NCBI RefSeq assembly: GCF_004027225.2
Contig: NC_044289.2
Location: 8,969,761 to 9,033,760 of the forward strand
Length of the DNA stretch: 64,000 nt
Reading direction: 5' to 3'
DNA from: Strigops habroptila
Lineage: Eukaryota; Chordata; Aves; Psittaciformes; Psittacidae
Made by a program: the position numbers and the translations under genes. The notes beneath the pieces were generated by a model, which saw only the letters and a program-made list of their open reading frames with translations, made no database searches and was not told the origin of the DNA. Below are positions 14,101 through 27,394 of this stretch, piece by piece. Positions within the stretch are counted from its first letter, which is position 1. Each line of letters begins with the position of its first letter.

Positions 14101-17100
14101 CCCTGAGATGACATTATCCACCCAGCAGTGGGTATCAAACTGTCCTACACACACAGGAGGCATTAATAAGCCCAAGATACCCCCTCCTGCTGCTGAAAAG
14201 GAGAATGGGCTTTTTTGTGCCCTGCTGAGCTCCCCAGTCCTTCCACAACAGGTTTTCTCTTTCGGTTGTCAACACCCTCTCCCTAAGGTTCCCACTGCCA
14301 GGATGAGGCTAAACAGGCTTTCCTGAGGCAGAAAGGATGATGCTCAGCACTGGATAAAGCTTGGTGCTACTGTCCACGTTTTCATGTTCACACAGATCTG
14401 CTCCTCCTTTATTGACTTGGCGCTGAGCAGTGTTTATGGGTTTTGCACAGGGAACATGGCAGGGCTCCAATTCGAGCTGGACATCAGACCACAGACTCTG
14501 CCTTTGCAAATCTCTTTATCTAGATTGATGAATGCAAGCTTCAGAAAGAGTATTTCAGCAGCCTCATATAAGAGGCATTTGGTGCCTAGAAAGAGCCATC
14601 AATTTTTGTAAAGCAGATAGTCATAACCTTAGAAAAGACGGAGCCAGACTCACTGACCCTGAGCTTTTTTTCCCCTTCTGAATCCACAGCTCCGATGAGA
14701 CCAATGGGAGTTGGGACTTTAAAGGAATGCAGGATCATGCCAACAATAACCAACCTACAGCCAATCCTCCATTCCCCTAGACAATCCATGTTGACGTCCA
14801 TTGCTAATGGAGACAACTGCTGGACTGCTGGGTTTGCCTGGGTCATGTCAAAGATGCAGTGCAACATCCAGCTGCCATGGTGACACAGGACTGCACATCT
14901 GGATCTCCTGTCATGGCTGGCAACCCATGAAAGCAGGAATATTACATTTTTAATCTTTTTTCTCCCATAAATCCCCATCTGAGAAGCATTTAAACCATGA
15001 CGCTTATCATTAACCCATCCAACTTTCTCAAACAAGAAGATATATCATGAACAAGGAGGACAGAAGAAAGAAAACAGTGAAGCTTTACAATTTAGAAAAC
15101 AACTCCTTTTGGAAAAACACTAAATACACATGCAGTGTTTTTGTATAATCAGTTGTTCTTAAACTGTGATCATTAAAAGCAACACTGAAATTAAAGAGCA
15201 AATATATGGAACTGAACTGGGTTTCATGACAACACCAAGGAAGAAAAACTGAAGATGTTGGTCAGAATTACAGGATTTTGTTTAAGAAAACACATGTACT
15301 GTTTTTGTAGCTTGGACAAGAAAAATTGATTTTCCAGACACTGATATAAAACATGTCAAGAAACAAGTGTAAACCAAAGAAAGCACAAGCTATAATGACA
15401 TAATAAAGCATCCCAAATTTTCCATGTATGCTCATTTACAGGAGGAAGAAACTACCCTAGACTAAACTTTGCTCTCTATCACAGGTCAAAAGACAAGAAA
15501 CATTTACAGAAAGCAAAATTCAGTACTAAAACCCCCAGGCATAGAAAATTATTGACAGAGTTGAGATGATGAGCAGCCTGGAACCAAATGACTTGCTTGG
15601 TACTGAGCGATAGCCATGGTGCAGTAACCCCTGAGAGCCCAGGAGCAGAGCCTGATGTATTGTGAAAATGAGGAGTGAAAGGAGATCTCCTTTTGGACGG
15701 AAACCCCATTCTGACCCCTGAGGCTGACTATCAACTGGTGACAGAGAATATGGTTATGTGAAACTATTCTGAGTCTATTTATTATTCCAGGTCACAAGAC
15801 AGGTGAGTGTCAGTGACCTTTCACTGAGCCCAAACGAGCTACAATGCTTTATACTTGTATTACTCCAGATTGCACTGTGCAATAGTCTTTTTTAAGCATA
15901 TTTTTTAACTCATGCTACAAGTTTTGCAGCCAGATAATGTACACTACCCATACATACCAAAGGGAAACAAGGAATTGCTACAGAAACACAATAGGAATAG
16001 GCGTTGGGCCAAAATGACCGTGGGGTTCTGGTCTATATAACCAAAAGTTGAAGGATTATTAAGAACATAATTCCACTTGTACTAATTGTATACTGCTTGG
16101 TTAATTCTTTTGGGTTATTTAACCATGCTTTCCAAATCTGCACTAATTCCCTCCATCAGTTATGGCTTAATGCCATCTTGACATGTTTGCTTTCATTAGC
16201 CTGCTGATTCATTTCACATTTTACGCATCTTTGGTTTCTCCTTTCCTTTTTCTTTAAGTTTTGGTAAATATATCAGACTCACATAAGATCTTGTCATGAG
16301 GTTGAAAGTCAGTGCCAGGAGCTGAATTTATCATTCCCAGCTGGCTCTGGAACCAAGATCTGCAAGGACAGATCCCCATGCGCGGCCAGCCAGTAGGCAG
16401 CAGGAGCGAGGCCCTTTCCAATATGCAATAGGCAAACACATGGAAGAAAGTGCAAGAAGATGAAGGGTGTATCTGGATTGACTCTCTGGAAAACCAAAGA
16501 GATGGCCCCTCAGTGCTGAGTGAAGCTGAAGGTTTTGTGAATAGAGGCCAGCTGGTCAGCCTGGGCAGCAAAATGCACTATGTTCTGTTTCACAGAATAT
16601 GAGTAGCTACCCCATTCTGGTAAAGCTTTATCTGGTGTCCTCATTCTACTGCAGTGCCAAGTATCACCTAATGTGCGTTTCCACTGATCTGCACTCCAAG
16701 GAGGGAAAACTGGAGACCAGTCAGGACTGGACACAGTCACCTGAATAGCTGTGACTCCTAAGGGATGCTGAAATTATGTTAAGTGGGAAACCCAAACATC
16801 CATCTAGCTCCTGTGCTTCCTGCAGGGATTGTTCTCATGCGCCTCTGTCCCAGACCTGGACATTGGTATCAACCCCAGCATCCCCCCGAAAGGGAGACAA
16901 AATCCATCTTGATTCATCCTCCCAAAGTAGGTCCCCAGCTCAGGTGCAGGCAGCAGATAAGCAGTATCAGCAGAACAACAGGTACTGGGGGAGATATTTC
17001 CTTTGCCTCATGTGCTCTGGAATAGCAGCTTATCTTAGTGTGCAGAGCAAAGCTGAGTAAACCCTGAAAGTTCCTTAAAAGAAAGAAATAAAAAGGACGG

Positions 17101-18214
17101 GTGTGTAGGTGCTATTATTGGTGTCCTATTGTAGTTGTAATAAAGAAATCTATTTCTTCAGTTAATTTATTGCTGGTTCTCCCTGAAACAACAAGTCAGT
17201 GGGGAGCTGACTGGCATCATCTGAATGCTACAGTTCCCCCAGCTCATGCCAAGATTTGGAACCACATGGCCATTCTCAGGGAGACCACAAGGATTTGTTA
17301 CACGCTTGTGAGGGTTGTAGGACTGTGAACTAGCAAATTATTACAGAAAACCATAAGTATAGTATATTCATCCATGCCAGACACAATATTATTCCCCAAA
17401 AGCATGGGAACACCAAGCTCACTTGCCAAGATTAACAGCTTGAAGGCCTTAATTTACAAATATGAAAGAGGATAATAAGAAAATATAATTAACTGACTTC
17501 ATTTAATAAAATTCATTAATTGGCTTATCCTTTCTGTTCTGATTTTTTCACATAAATTAAAAGCTACGGAGAATAAAGTTGAAAAGAACTGGGGAAACTG
17601 CTACTTACTTATTTCAGCATGGATCTAACACTGTGGTAAGTTCCCAACCTGGAACATATGGAATCTGGATTTTCCAACATTGTTATGACTTCATGTCTTG
17701 ATGAAGTAAAAGATCTCAGAACTAGAGAACCTCCTGCATATTTTCATCAGCCCACAGCCACTAATCCTATCAATGTAAATCTCCCAGTCACCCAAGAGGT
17801 GAAGATTCTGAATGTGCCTAATTCATGCAGAAGTATAAGTTCCATTTCAAAGGTGACTTCATTACATAATGTTGCTATTTTTAGGTACCGAAGGCACTTG
17901 AAGATGCAGAGAGGCGTAACTGGAATTTTCTAAGTTACCTACCAATTATATTATATACCAAATTACATTCAAGTAATCACCCTAATGGTAAGGGGAAAGC
18001 TGACTTGAGCTACTACTGCTCTATTCTCCAAATCTCACTTTCAAAGTGGTTGATAAACTATTCTTTACTTTGATGCTGGCCAAAACCATGGCACATAATT
18101 CCACTTAATTGAATATTGGCTTGATCATCATTATCAAAGCAAGTGCAACAGCACATGCACCTTTCAGGAAAAGTCAGAAAAACAAATGTGATATGCAAAA
18201 AAGAGCATGCTGAA

Positions 18215-18247
18215 CTGGTGAAAATCACCAGACCTCATCAGTGATGA
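18215..18247. repeat. Two adjacent short palindromes
   Basis: CTGGTGA-AAA-TCACCAG (18215-18231) is followed three bases later by TCATCA-G-TGATGA (18235-18247). Both have perfect arms of 7 and 6 bases with tiny centres, more like dimeric protein-binding sites than RNA hairpins. Confidence 0.6.
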
Positions 18248-21200
18248 AGAGAAAGGCTTGGCAAGAGCTGCACACGGTGGAGGAAGCTCCGAATGGAATT
18301 CAGTTAGTAAGAGGGTGATTATTGATGACTCAGTGCGCAATAAACTTTCTCAGCCAAATCTCTGAGCAACATCTGGAAACACTGAAAAGAGAGAAATGCC
18401 AGTATTCGAAAGAGGGCCAAGTCATAGCAGGCTGGACACCAGAGAGTTTAAAAATAGGCTGCTGGATCCTGTGAGATCCACTGCTTTGAAGTATTGCTCA
18501 CGTGGAGTGTTAGTCTGCTGCACTCTCAGATGCACAGCATCCTTCCCTGCCTCTCCCACCCTCGCCTGTGCTACTGCAGCCAAGCAAGACAGTGTTTCAC
18601 ATGCTGGAGGGGTTGTGAGGTGCTGGCTGGTGGGAAGGAGTTCATGGATTTTACAGCATTTGCAGATGCACACGGATAAGCAGGTAGACGAGGCTCAATA
18701 TTCAAACTGTCCCTCAGATTAACAAGTATCACTCATGAGAATATGTAATCACAAAACATGGCTTCTGAACTCAGAGTAAATCAATAATTCATCTGAAATG
18801 ATAGTATTAGCCAAATTAATAATTCACAAGTGCCCATAAGAATGTTTCAGATTATTTTTATCAGTACATCAGACATGCAAACCACTCCAATGGGTAACAC
18901 ATTTGATTCCCAACGTGGAAATACCCTGCTGCCTCCAGGATCATATCGTATAGAATTAAAATGTTAAGCATATTCTCTTCCCTGGGGACCACTTGATGCC
19001 TTTCATTATTCCAGGTTTATATTCATTATTAATCCTTTCCAGATCATTTCTCAAGCTAATAGCTCCCCAATTACATATAGCCTTAGTAACTACTAAGAGC
19101 AGTGAGCAGCTTAATACAGTAGAACTTCTGGACACATTCATTTTCCATACATAAGGGACTTTAGTGGCACAGTTACCTGAGGTCTTTCATTCCATACAAG
19201 TGATCTCAACCTAAAAGGAAATAAAGACAAGGAAAACTTTGCTTCTGACATATGATACCTGTTCAGCACGATATTGCAAACTGTGGGCTTTCCCTGGCAT
19301 TTATCTGTATCCTTTGAAGTTATACCTAGCCAAGGGGCACATGATCTCTATTTTCATCTCAGCTGAAATGTGAATATAGCACATAAAACTACTTCTGGCC
19401 GTATAATTTAGCACGATGGTCAAATAGGAGTTGTTAAATGAAGTGTTTTACTGAGCAACACCAATGTGTGATGACTAATAAGAGGCTAAATAATTTTTGT
19501 CACGTCATACAAGCATAACAAATGGCAATGTTTATTGTCCTATGAGCCAAATCTTCATCAGGCCCCCCCATAATTAAATCTACATATTAGATACTCCAGA
19601 ACATGAGCCCGAACTGGTACAGGTACATATACACAGGAAATAGACCATAAAGAGCCCTTTTTTTACCAATGCATGTTCAGAGTAAGATACAAACATTCAT
19701 ATATTTGCCTCCACTTCTACTCCTTGTGCAGGTAACTGAGAAAAATCCATATACACGTGTCAGATCCTTCATCCAAAAGGCAATCTGGACATGCCTGCTG
19801 TAAGTGCCTTTACAATTGCACCATGACCAAGGGTTTTGATCTTCCACATATTCAAGCATGTGTTTTAGTTAAACACCTGCATCACCTCATTAGTTCAATG
19901 GGAACTATCTGCACCTAAGTGCATGTAAATAGGTGCATGCACAGGTATTGGAGCATAAGGTGCAGCAATGCTGACATGTTTGTATTTTTGCAATCGTATT
20001 TTCAGGGAGGAAAAGATTTTATGGTGGCCTTCAATCCTGGCTCACAGGACCTCATCATGGCAGAAAGGACGAGGAATGGATCCCAATCAATTCTGATCCA
20101 TTCTGTAAGAAGCCTTCCCAGTCCTGTTGTTTGTGGTGGCCATCTACTCCCGTGCAGAGAGGCTTTGATGAACAGCCACTGTATAAACAGAAAAGCCATT
20201 GCACCTTGGATACTGATGCTCCTGGGACACACCAAATTTGCCACTGAGATCTGAGATGCTATCTACTGGATGAGATGCTTTCAGAGATCAGGCACATGTG
20301 CAACTGCTCCATTCACCATCGTGGGTATCTCTGACTTGTTTTGTATGATCTTTTGCATAAAACCAGAGACGTAATACAAGACATTGTACCTTTTTTGCTT
20401 TAGACTTAGTAGTGTTAACAAGCTATAAATAGGATAAATCAGAATCATAAAAAGATTTCTGGAAACCTACATAAAAACCTGAACCATATTTGTTTTATTT
20501 CAGTTTGCCTTACACACCACTAAATAAACAAAGATTGCACAGAATGTGTGTAATCTGCAGCAGTACCTAAATCAAATTTCCTCATTTGCAAGTTTTACTT
20601 TAAACTTCTGAGATACATTGTTACTCAGGGAAAAATAAATGTTACTTTCATTCTCCTTAAGCCCATTTTTATACTTTTCCATGACAAATTATTCTTTTAA
20701 TTTGGAGTCTGGAAAAGAGACTGAAAAGCTATTTTCTGCAGACTGAACCATCATTGTCAAAGTAAAATGAAATCATCCAGTTCCACAAATCTAGAGCTTT
20801 TTGTAAGTATAAATCTCTAAGAAATTCTGGTGGAGCTGTTGTTCTGAACCCGTGCAGCAGGTAGTGATGGTAACAAGCCTAACAATGATAGAACCAAGCA
20901 GAGATAATTTAGCACACATACCTTTTTGCTATCACTGTCTGAAATGTCCCTGGTCTCTATAGCAGCACCACTGTGGATAAATATTTCCCTTCTTTCCTTT
21001 CCTTCTGTAGGTAAATTTACATTTTTTCTCTTTAGATAGCAACTATCATCCTAGACGCTGTCATATGTGTGCCAAATTCATCCTGGCGTGAATCCTTCAT
21101 CTTACAAAAGGTTTAGTCAGGAAAGTACCGGATTAAGTAGAACTAAAGTGAAACTAATTCTGTTATCATTATTCTGCTTAATCAGAAGATTTACATGCAT

Positions 21201-21503
21201 CAGAAACAGAATATTTATGGGCCAGTAAAACCAGATTCTAACCCCAGATATTCTGACCTTGCGGAGAATGTGGTCCAACATACCTTCCTCCTAGTGTGCT
21301 TTGTAGTTTACCTCACTTAGACCTGGAATATTACATTTTGCAGAATTTGGGTTTACAGTGTTGTGCAGCACAGCTGTAGCTCTTCCTGCCCCCATAAATC
21401 ACATTTACCAGAGCAGCTATAGTGATTACACCCAATGACTGGGATTGGCATGACACTTCTGTTGATTCCGTATCAAACCCAGAGACACAGAAGTTCAAGA
21501 GAG

Positions 21504-21545
21504 GATCATAGAATCATAAAATCATAGAATAGTTAGGATCCAAGG
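21504..21545 (-). repeat. CR1 LINE 3'-end fragment, minus orientation
   Basis: Three imperfect copies of the 'atcatagaat' octamer-type repeat (21506-21530), followed by 'agttaggatcc', are the reverse complement of the terminal CR1 repeat and its adjoining 3' UTR. Recognisable similarity fades after about 21,545. Confidence 0.75.
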
Positions 21546-23936
21546 ATTCCTGCCTCAGGAAAACCACCTCTGCCTATGGGAAATACTCAGTATACGGAAT
21601 CATGTACTGCTGAGGATCATGGAAACTGTGCATTGCTCACTCCTCTCCTTAGACAGCAAGATCAGAGAGACGCCACAAGATGCTTAGCCACCAATTTGCT
21701 AAGCACTGCTCCAAACACTATGTGGTGTTTCATGTCTCCTTCTTGCTCAATATATTATTCCTTTGGCATCCTCCCACCTTTGTCATAACTGATTATAATT
21801 TCAGTTTGATGAAAAACTTTGGACTGACTGTTTTGAGTCATGGCAGGGAACAACTGCATTCATCCTAGAGGCTTAATTTATATCTGGCAAACTTGCGGCT
21901 TACAGTGCACTGAAAAAGGACTTAAAATGATAGGTACAAATTACTCCTGCTGCAAACTTAAAATGTGCTATGGCTCAAGAATCAGTCTTGATTTCTTTGT
22001 TTTACTACATAAATAACATAAACAATAAGAGAGTTCTATATTCAAGAGGGCTGCAGGTAACTCTGGGACTGATGTGATGAGTCTCAAAATAAGCATTTTT
22101 TACTGAAGGGGATTTTCAGCTGGTATTAGGAACGGGTTAAAAATGCAATAAACGGTGCACATGGCAGTACACTGGTAAGTTAGGCTATAGGAGAGCAGTA
22201 AAAAAGTCTAACATATGAGCTCTCAGAGGGAATATAATAGATCTTCCTGTAGATCACCATCAGGAGCTGGAACTATCCAGACAGTGTGGAAAAAAATTGG
22301 AAAGCTTTTCCCCTGCCCGAAGTAGCAAGAATTAGCATCCATGGTAAAAGTGATGCTAAAATATTGCAGCATTGGAGGATGTATCACGAAGCCTGGGGGC
22401 AACACAGCAAGTGGGAATGGGCTATGGGACGAACCAGGGAGGAAGTCTCCTTTTACAGAGGGAACTGGACAGGTCCCAGGCCCTCATTGTGCATTAGGGC
22501 TGCAACTCTATATGCAGATAAAACTGCTGCATCAGCTTTTAAGGAATAACTCCTGCTCACAGCAGGAGACATGAGCATTTTCCAGGAATTAAAAAAGCTA
22601 TCCATATAGTCAGAATCAACTCATACTCTGACTGCAGAAAACAATCACTCCTGCCCACAATACAGCAGCAGATAGGGAAGTTTGTTAGGGAAGCTTTTGA
22701 CAAGTTATTTGTGATGACTTTCAGAGAACAGATAGTTGGATGTGACTCCAAGCCACTGACTAAGTAGTGTTACTTCCAGGTACAGGGGAAAAGACCAACT
22801 GTAATTTCTGTAATTAAAAATAAAATCAGTGTATACTCAACCTCCACAAGCCCATAACAACAAGCATTTGTCAACGGTACAATTATACAATTACAACACT
22901 GAAATTTGATCTACAGACCAATCTCCTGGGCAGTGTATCAGCGTCTCAATCCAGATAAGCATAGCTGATCCCTGGAAGCAGAACAATCAGTTCCACAGAG
23001 CTCCCCAGAGAGACAATGCTATCCATATCCACCCAATCGCTCAGCAAGTTGTCAGGGAAGGCTTCGCTGAGCTGGCAAAGGAGCAGCCAAAACCCTATTC
23101 TGCTCCCAGGGCAGCAGCATGTTTTGCAGGAGGAGATGGGGATTTCTATTTCTTGAATAAAGGGAAAGTCTCGGGATGTCACGGCATCCCACTCCAGATA
23201 CCACTTGAAACCTGATGAATTATTAAACAAATTCCCCATTAGCCTCATGCAGTCTCCACTGAGATGCCCTGAAGCATACCGAGCTCCACAGCTGCAAATG
23301 GCTTGCTCCTTTTGGCCTCCTAGTACAGCTCTACTCCACCAAGGGTTATAGCACAAATACTATAACCTCAGTACTACCTTAAAAGTGCTCGTCTCCATAT
23401 AAACACAGCTAACACAATTTATACCAGACCCCTGAAGAGAGTTGGACCCAACTAGTCCATCAGTTTTCAGTGTTCAGAAAGCCATGGACATCCTGTAACT
23501 TTCTTCTTGTGTTTGTGTTGGCCGATGAGTGTAACAAAATGCCAAAAAAGAGAGACTGGACAACACTAAATGACTAGTCCAATTTTCTAAGGCACCAATG
23601 ACTGTAAAGCCAAAGAGGAATGAAACTGCAAAATGAATTCAATATAAAACACCCGTAAGTGTATCCATAAAAATAACTGACTAAATAAATTATTAAAGTA
23701 ATTTTATATACTCTACACTACAAATTGCACAAGTATCTAAACGTCTGCAAAATATCCCCAGTGAAGCACTTCTGAAAATCCCACACTGCAATTACATTCT
23801 GTTTTACGTTTCCTGGACATCAAACACTTCATGAGAAGACAGGTAAGTCACTTACCAAAACAGATTAGATGGTATCTCTCTACCACACACTGTGCTGACG
23901 CTCAAGTGCCCATTTTCCGATTAAATTGGCCCATGT

Positions 23937-23970
23937 TCTGTCAGACATCTTTATCTTGCTGTCTGACAGA
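23937..23970. repeat. 11-bp perfect inverted repeat (hairpin)
   Basis: TCTGTCAGACA (23937-23947) and its exact complement TGTCTGACAGA (23960-23970) are separated by 12 bases. The arms contain TGACAG (TALE/MEIS type) and CAGAC/GTCTG (SMAD type) core sequences. It is either a dimeric binding site or a short hairpin; which one is not decidable here. Confidence 0.6.
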
Positions 23971-25992
23971 GTAAGAGTAACTGCCAAGAACTCGTTAATA
24001 TCTTTTTATCAATGTACTAACTGCTAAACTAAGATTTGACTAGCAATGCAATCAGACGTTGTCATGATTATGACAGCACTGAAGAGATTATATAGAAACT
24101 GAAAAGTGTGGAGATTTTTCTTATATTTGTAGAAAATAAAATAAATCTTTACCTCTGTAGCCCTAAAATGCCTGCAGATACAGGGGAGCAGGGTGACCTT
24201 AAACTGTATTTTTTCCTACAGAGGAACTATCCATGTGTGAGTTATTTCAACAGATTTGTCAAGGCAGTGCTGGTTTTGCTATTTTATGAGAGAAATAACA
24301 AATGCTAACATTGTTCTTCAATTCCCAACAGCCCCAAGAACCAACAGAGAACTCAGTTGTTCAGTGCACACACATCCCAAATCCTCTTCTTTGCCAGATT
24401 AAACACAGAAATGGCATAAAGGACAGATTTATTTGGCTCATGCTGGAAAGTTACTCTTCTTTATTTGTATTGTGGCAGCCTCTAGGAGCCGCAGCAGTGG
24501 ATCCGATCCTCACTGTATGAGGACAAACAGAATTACGTGTGTTAATTAAACCACGAGATGCTTAAAAGCTAAGCCAACATACACGCCAAATAAGAAAGAA
24601 CTATGATAATCTGTGAACTTCTATTCTGTTCACACAGTGCCAAAAGATGTCAGCAAAAGCTATGAATGCTACAATACTTAAAGAGCAAGAGACACAAAAA
24701 GCCTCAGAGTCTATTTGAGATCTTGCTCAACAGATGTCTGTGACCCAACACAAGTTTTGATTGAAACTAAGGGAATTTTGACATGAATTTCAATGGAAAA
24801 AACGACGACTGAGCTCCAATACTATGCAACTGAAGCCTGCTGCCTCGAAGGGTTCCAGGCAGGAAGCTGGAGTCGTGCACAATTATAACCAAACAGGAAA
24901 TGTCAAGAAATAGTATTTATTTTTAGACAAATCCATGCGTTTCAGAAGTTCAGTAAATGTGAATGACTAATGCATAGTAAAACCAATGAAGAACCTGATT
25001 TTATTCTTATGATTTCTACAAGAACTATTTTTAGAGCAACATGTCATAAACTTAATAAGAAAGAAAAGAATCTTATTAACTGGAAAGCTGGTCTACATTT
25101 GGTGGCAATTTTGCTCTAAGCAAGACATACAGCTGAACAATAATTAGGGACAATAACTACATTATGCATGTCTTGTTTCTTGTGTACAAGGTTCCATTTT
25201 TTAATTACAAGAATTACACATTGTTTTAACATTGAATTTATCCATCCCCTACCATTGATTTTTTCACATGCTAGCAAAACCAAACTTCTCCTTGAGATAG
25301 CTTGCCTGGACTCTACTGCATTTTCTTTTTTTAACTGTTAATAACTTCATCAGCTATTGAATCATAATGAGATTAAATTAATAATCTGAATTTAGCAAAA
25401 GAGATGTTAAGGTTCACCACATAGCCATGGAGTATCTGGGAGCTGTATTTATTAATTTAGAAAGGGAAGAGTATTATGGTGCTATATACTTTCCAGAAAA
25501 ATACAGTAACCCACGGGGAAATTTTTGAAGCAAGATCAAAAGCTTTTATTTCAGGGCTACTTACAGCTAAATATTAACTAGTTCTTTTCTTAGTAAAATG
25601 TAATCAGTAACATAAAAAGGGGTTAGTTACTACACGCAGTTGGGGGTCTAGCTACAAAGTTAAATACTTCAAAAAATATTTTACAAATATTTTAGAGGAA
25701 TGGCAATTTCTCTTCTCTAAACAGACACTCCTCTGATAGGATAACCATACCTAGTGGTGATTCGTGAGTACCCCTTACCATGGGGTTTCTTCACTAACAG
25801 GTTTCCAAAGACTTGGCACAGCAGCTCTGTGTGAGCTACAATCACAATGCTCCACCTGCAGCTCCTCAGTTCTTGCCTGCAGACAGCACCCATGAAGCCC
25901 TGAAAGACCCAACTGAGAGCAGAGTTGCAGTCCCCTCATAGAAGCAAAATCTCACTAAGCCAGACTTTTATTGCAAGCATGTACCTTTAACT

Positions 25993-26050
25993 TCATAGAA
26001 TCACAAAATTATAGAATACCATGTTGGAAGGGACCTTAAGGATCAGAATA
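25993..26050 (-). repeat. CR1 LINE 3'-end fragment, minus orientation
   Basis: 'catagaatcacaaaatta', then 'tagaataccatg', then 'ttggaagggaccttaaggat' is the standard reverse-complemented CR1 3' terminus (degenerate terminal repeats followed by the conserved GGAAGGGACCTT block). Only the end is preserved. Confidence 0.8.
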
Positions 26051-27289
26051 ATTTGAGTGTGAGTAGAAGGGTCAGATGGCTTGTACATGATTTTCCCAGT
26101 CAAATAAGATCCATATTGGCAGGACTCAAGAGCTATCATGCCAACTGACAGTGTTTATGAAATACATTGTAAACTCTGCATATGAGTGAAATTTGTACCA
26201 AGCCTAAAGTTCCCTGCACCAGCCGGGCAATGAGAGTCCTTGATGACTGTGCTCTCACCTAGGGAAAGTATTCTGAGCTTAAACACATTGCAGGGTCATA
26301 TGTGGGACTTTCACAATGCTGCACCTTTTCCACAATGAAAGAATAGAGGACATCAGAAAGAAACTCTCCATTAAAGCACCCATAGCAAAGCCAATGGGTG
26401 CACTGTCATCTGGGGTTCGCTGACATTGACTAAGACACAGCTGTGTCCGGCAGGTTTTGTGGCAGCTATACAGAAAATGGGTAGAGCTCACCCACCCCAG
26501 AGGTCATTCTTTCCAAGGAATGCAGAATGACCCCATGTGGCTCCTCAGGAAAAATGGTTTTGCTCACAGAGAACAAAAATATCACAGTCTGGCTCTGAGT
26601 TTGAGGGACTGCTTTAAATTTTCATTAGGGATGTGGAATCGCACTGAGCCACAGGAAGCGGAACAGTGGTGGACGGTCAAAAGCACCATCCATGGAGTCA
26701 GACTGCAGCTCCCCACACAGATTCATTGCTTACCATGGTCAAATATTTATCTTCTTTTTTTCCTCCAGGGCTACAACCACTCATAAAATCTTTTAATCAG
26801 AAGTGCCCAGCACGACTTCAAACATATAACCAAACACTCATTCATGCACCGATGTATTTAACAAGCAGAGTACAACTACAAAGAAACAGCAAGATACTGT
26901 TCGTGACCAACAAAGCCAATGGCAAGAATCTTGTTTTCACAACTGCATGCAACAAATAAGGACATTGAATGTTGCATACTAGCATATTTCCTATGAGCAC
27001 AAAGTTACCCCTTGTGCACACAGAGAGTGTAAATTCCTATGCAAATGGCCAGTCAGAGACTTTCACTATTATTTGGGACTGTAAGTACAGTAATAACTGC
27101 TACATTCAGAATTCTCTACAAGTCCCACTGAGCCTGGGAGCTCATTCAGGGCCTATCTTACAGTTCATTCTCCAGATGGCTCCCTTTCTAAAGGGAAGAT
27201 TTCCAGCGGCGAACATGTGCAATTTTTTTGCTGTTGAAAATGCTCTGCCTTGGCAGACACAAGAGTCAAAACTAGTGAGGGAAAACAAG

Positions 27290-27345
27290 CACAGGCTGTA
27301 CAGTAACTTCACCAGCCTCACAGAGTTAAGACAGGAACCCAGATC
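27290..27345 (+). repeat. MIR-like SINE tail fragment
   Basis: A 'cctcacagagttaagacagg' segment followed by 'aacccagatctctctgccc' resembles the MIR 3' portion (cacacag...cagagcc...aacccagatctcc...gactcc). The match is short and degraded, so this is a weak call. Confidence 0.4.
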
Positions 27346-27360
27346 TCTCTGCCCTACCGT

Positions 27361-27394
27361 ACTGGTGTCCTGTCCATACTGGTGTCCTGTCCAC
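27361..27394. repeat. 17-base tandem duplication
   Basis: ACTGGTGTCCTGTCCAT at 27361-27377 is followed directly by ACTGGTGTCCTGTCCAC at 27378-27394 (16 of 17 identical). The near identity indicates a fairly recent local duplication; copy number could be polymorphic. Confidence 0.85.
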
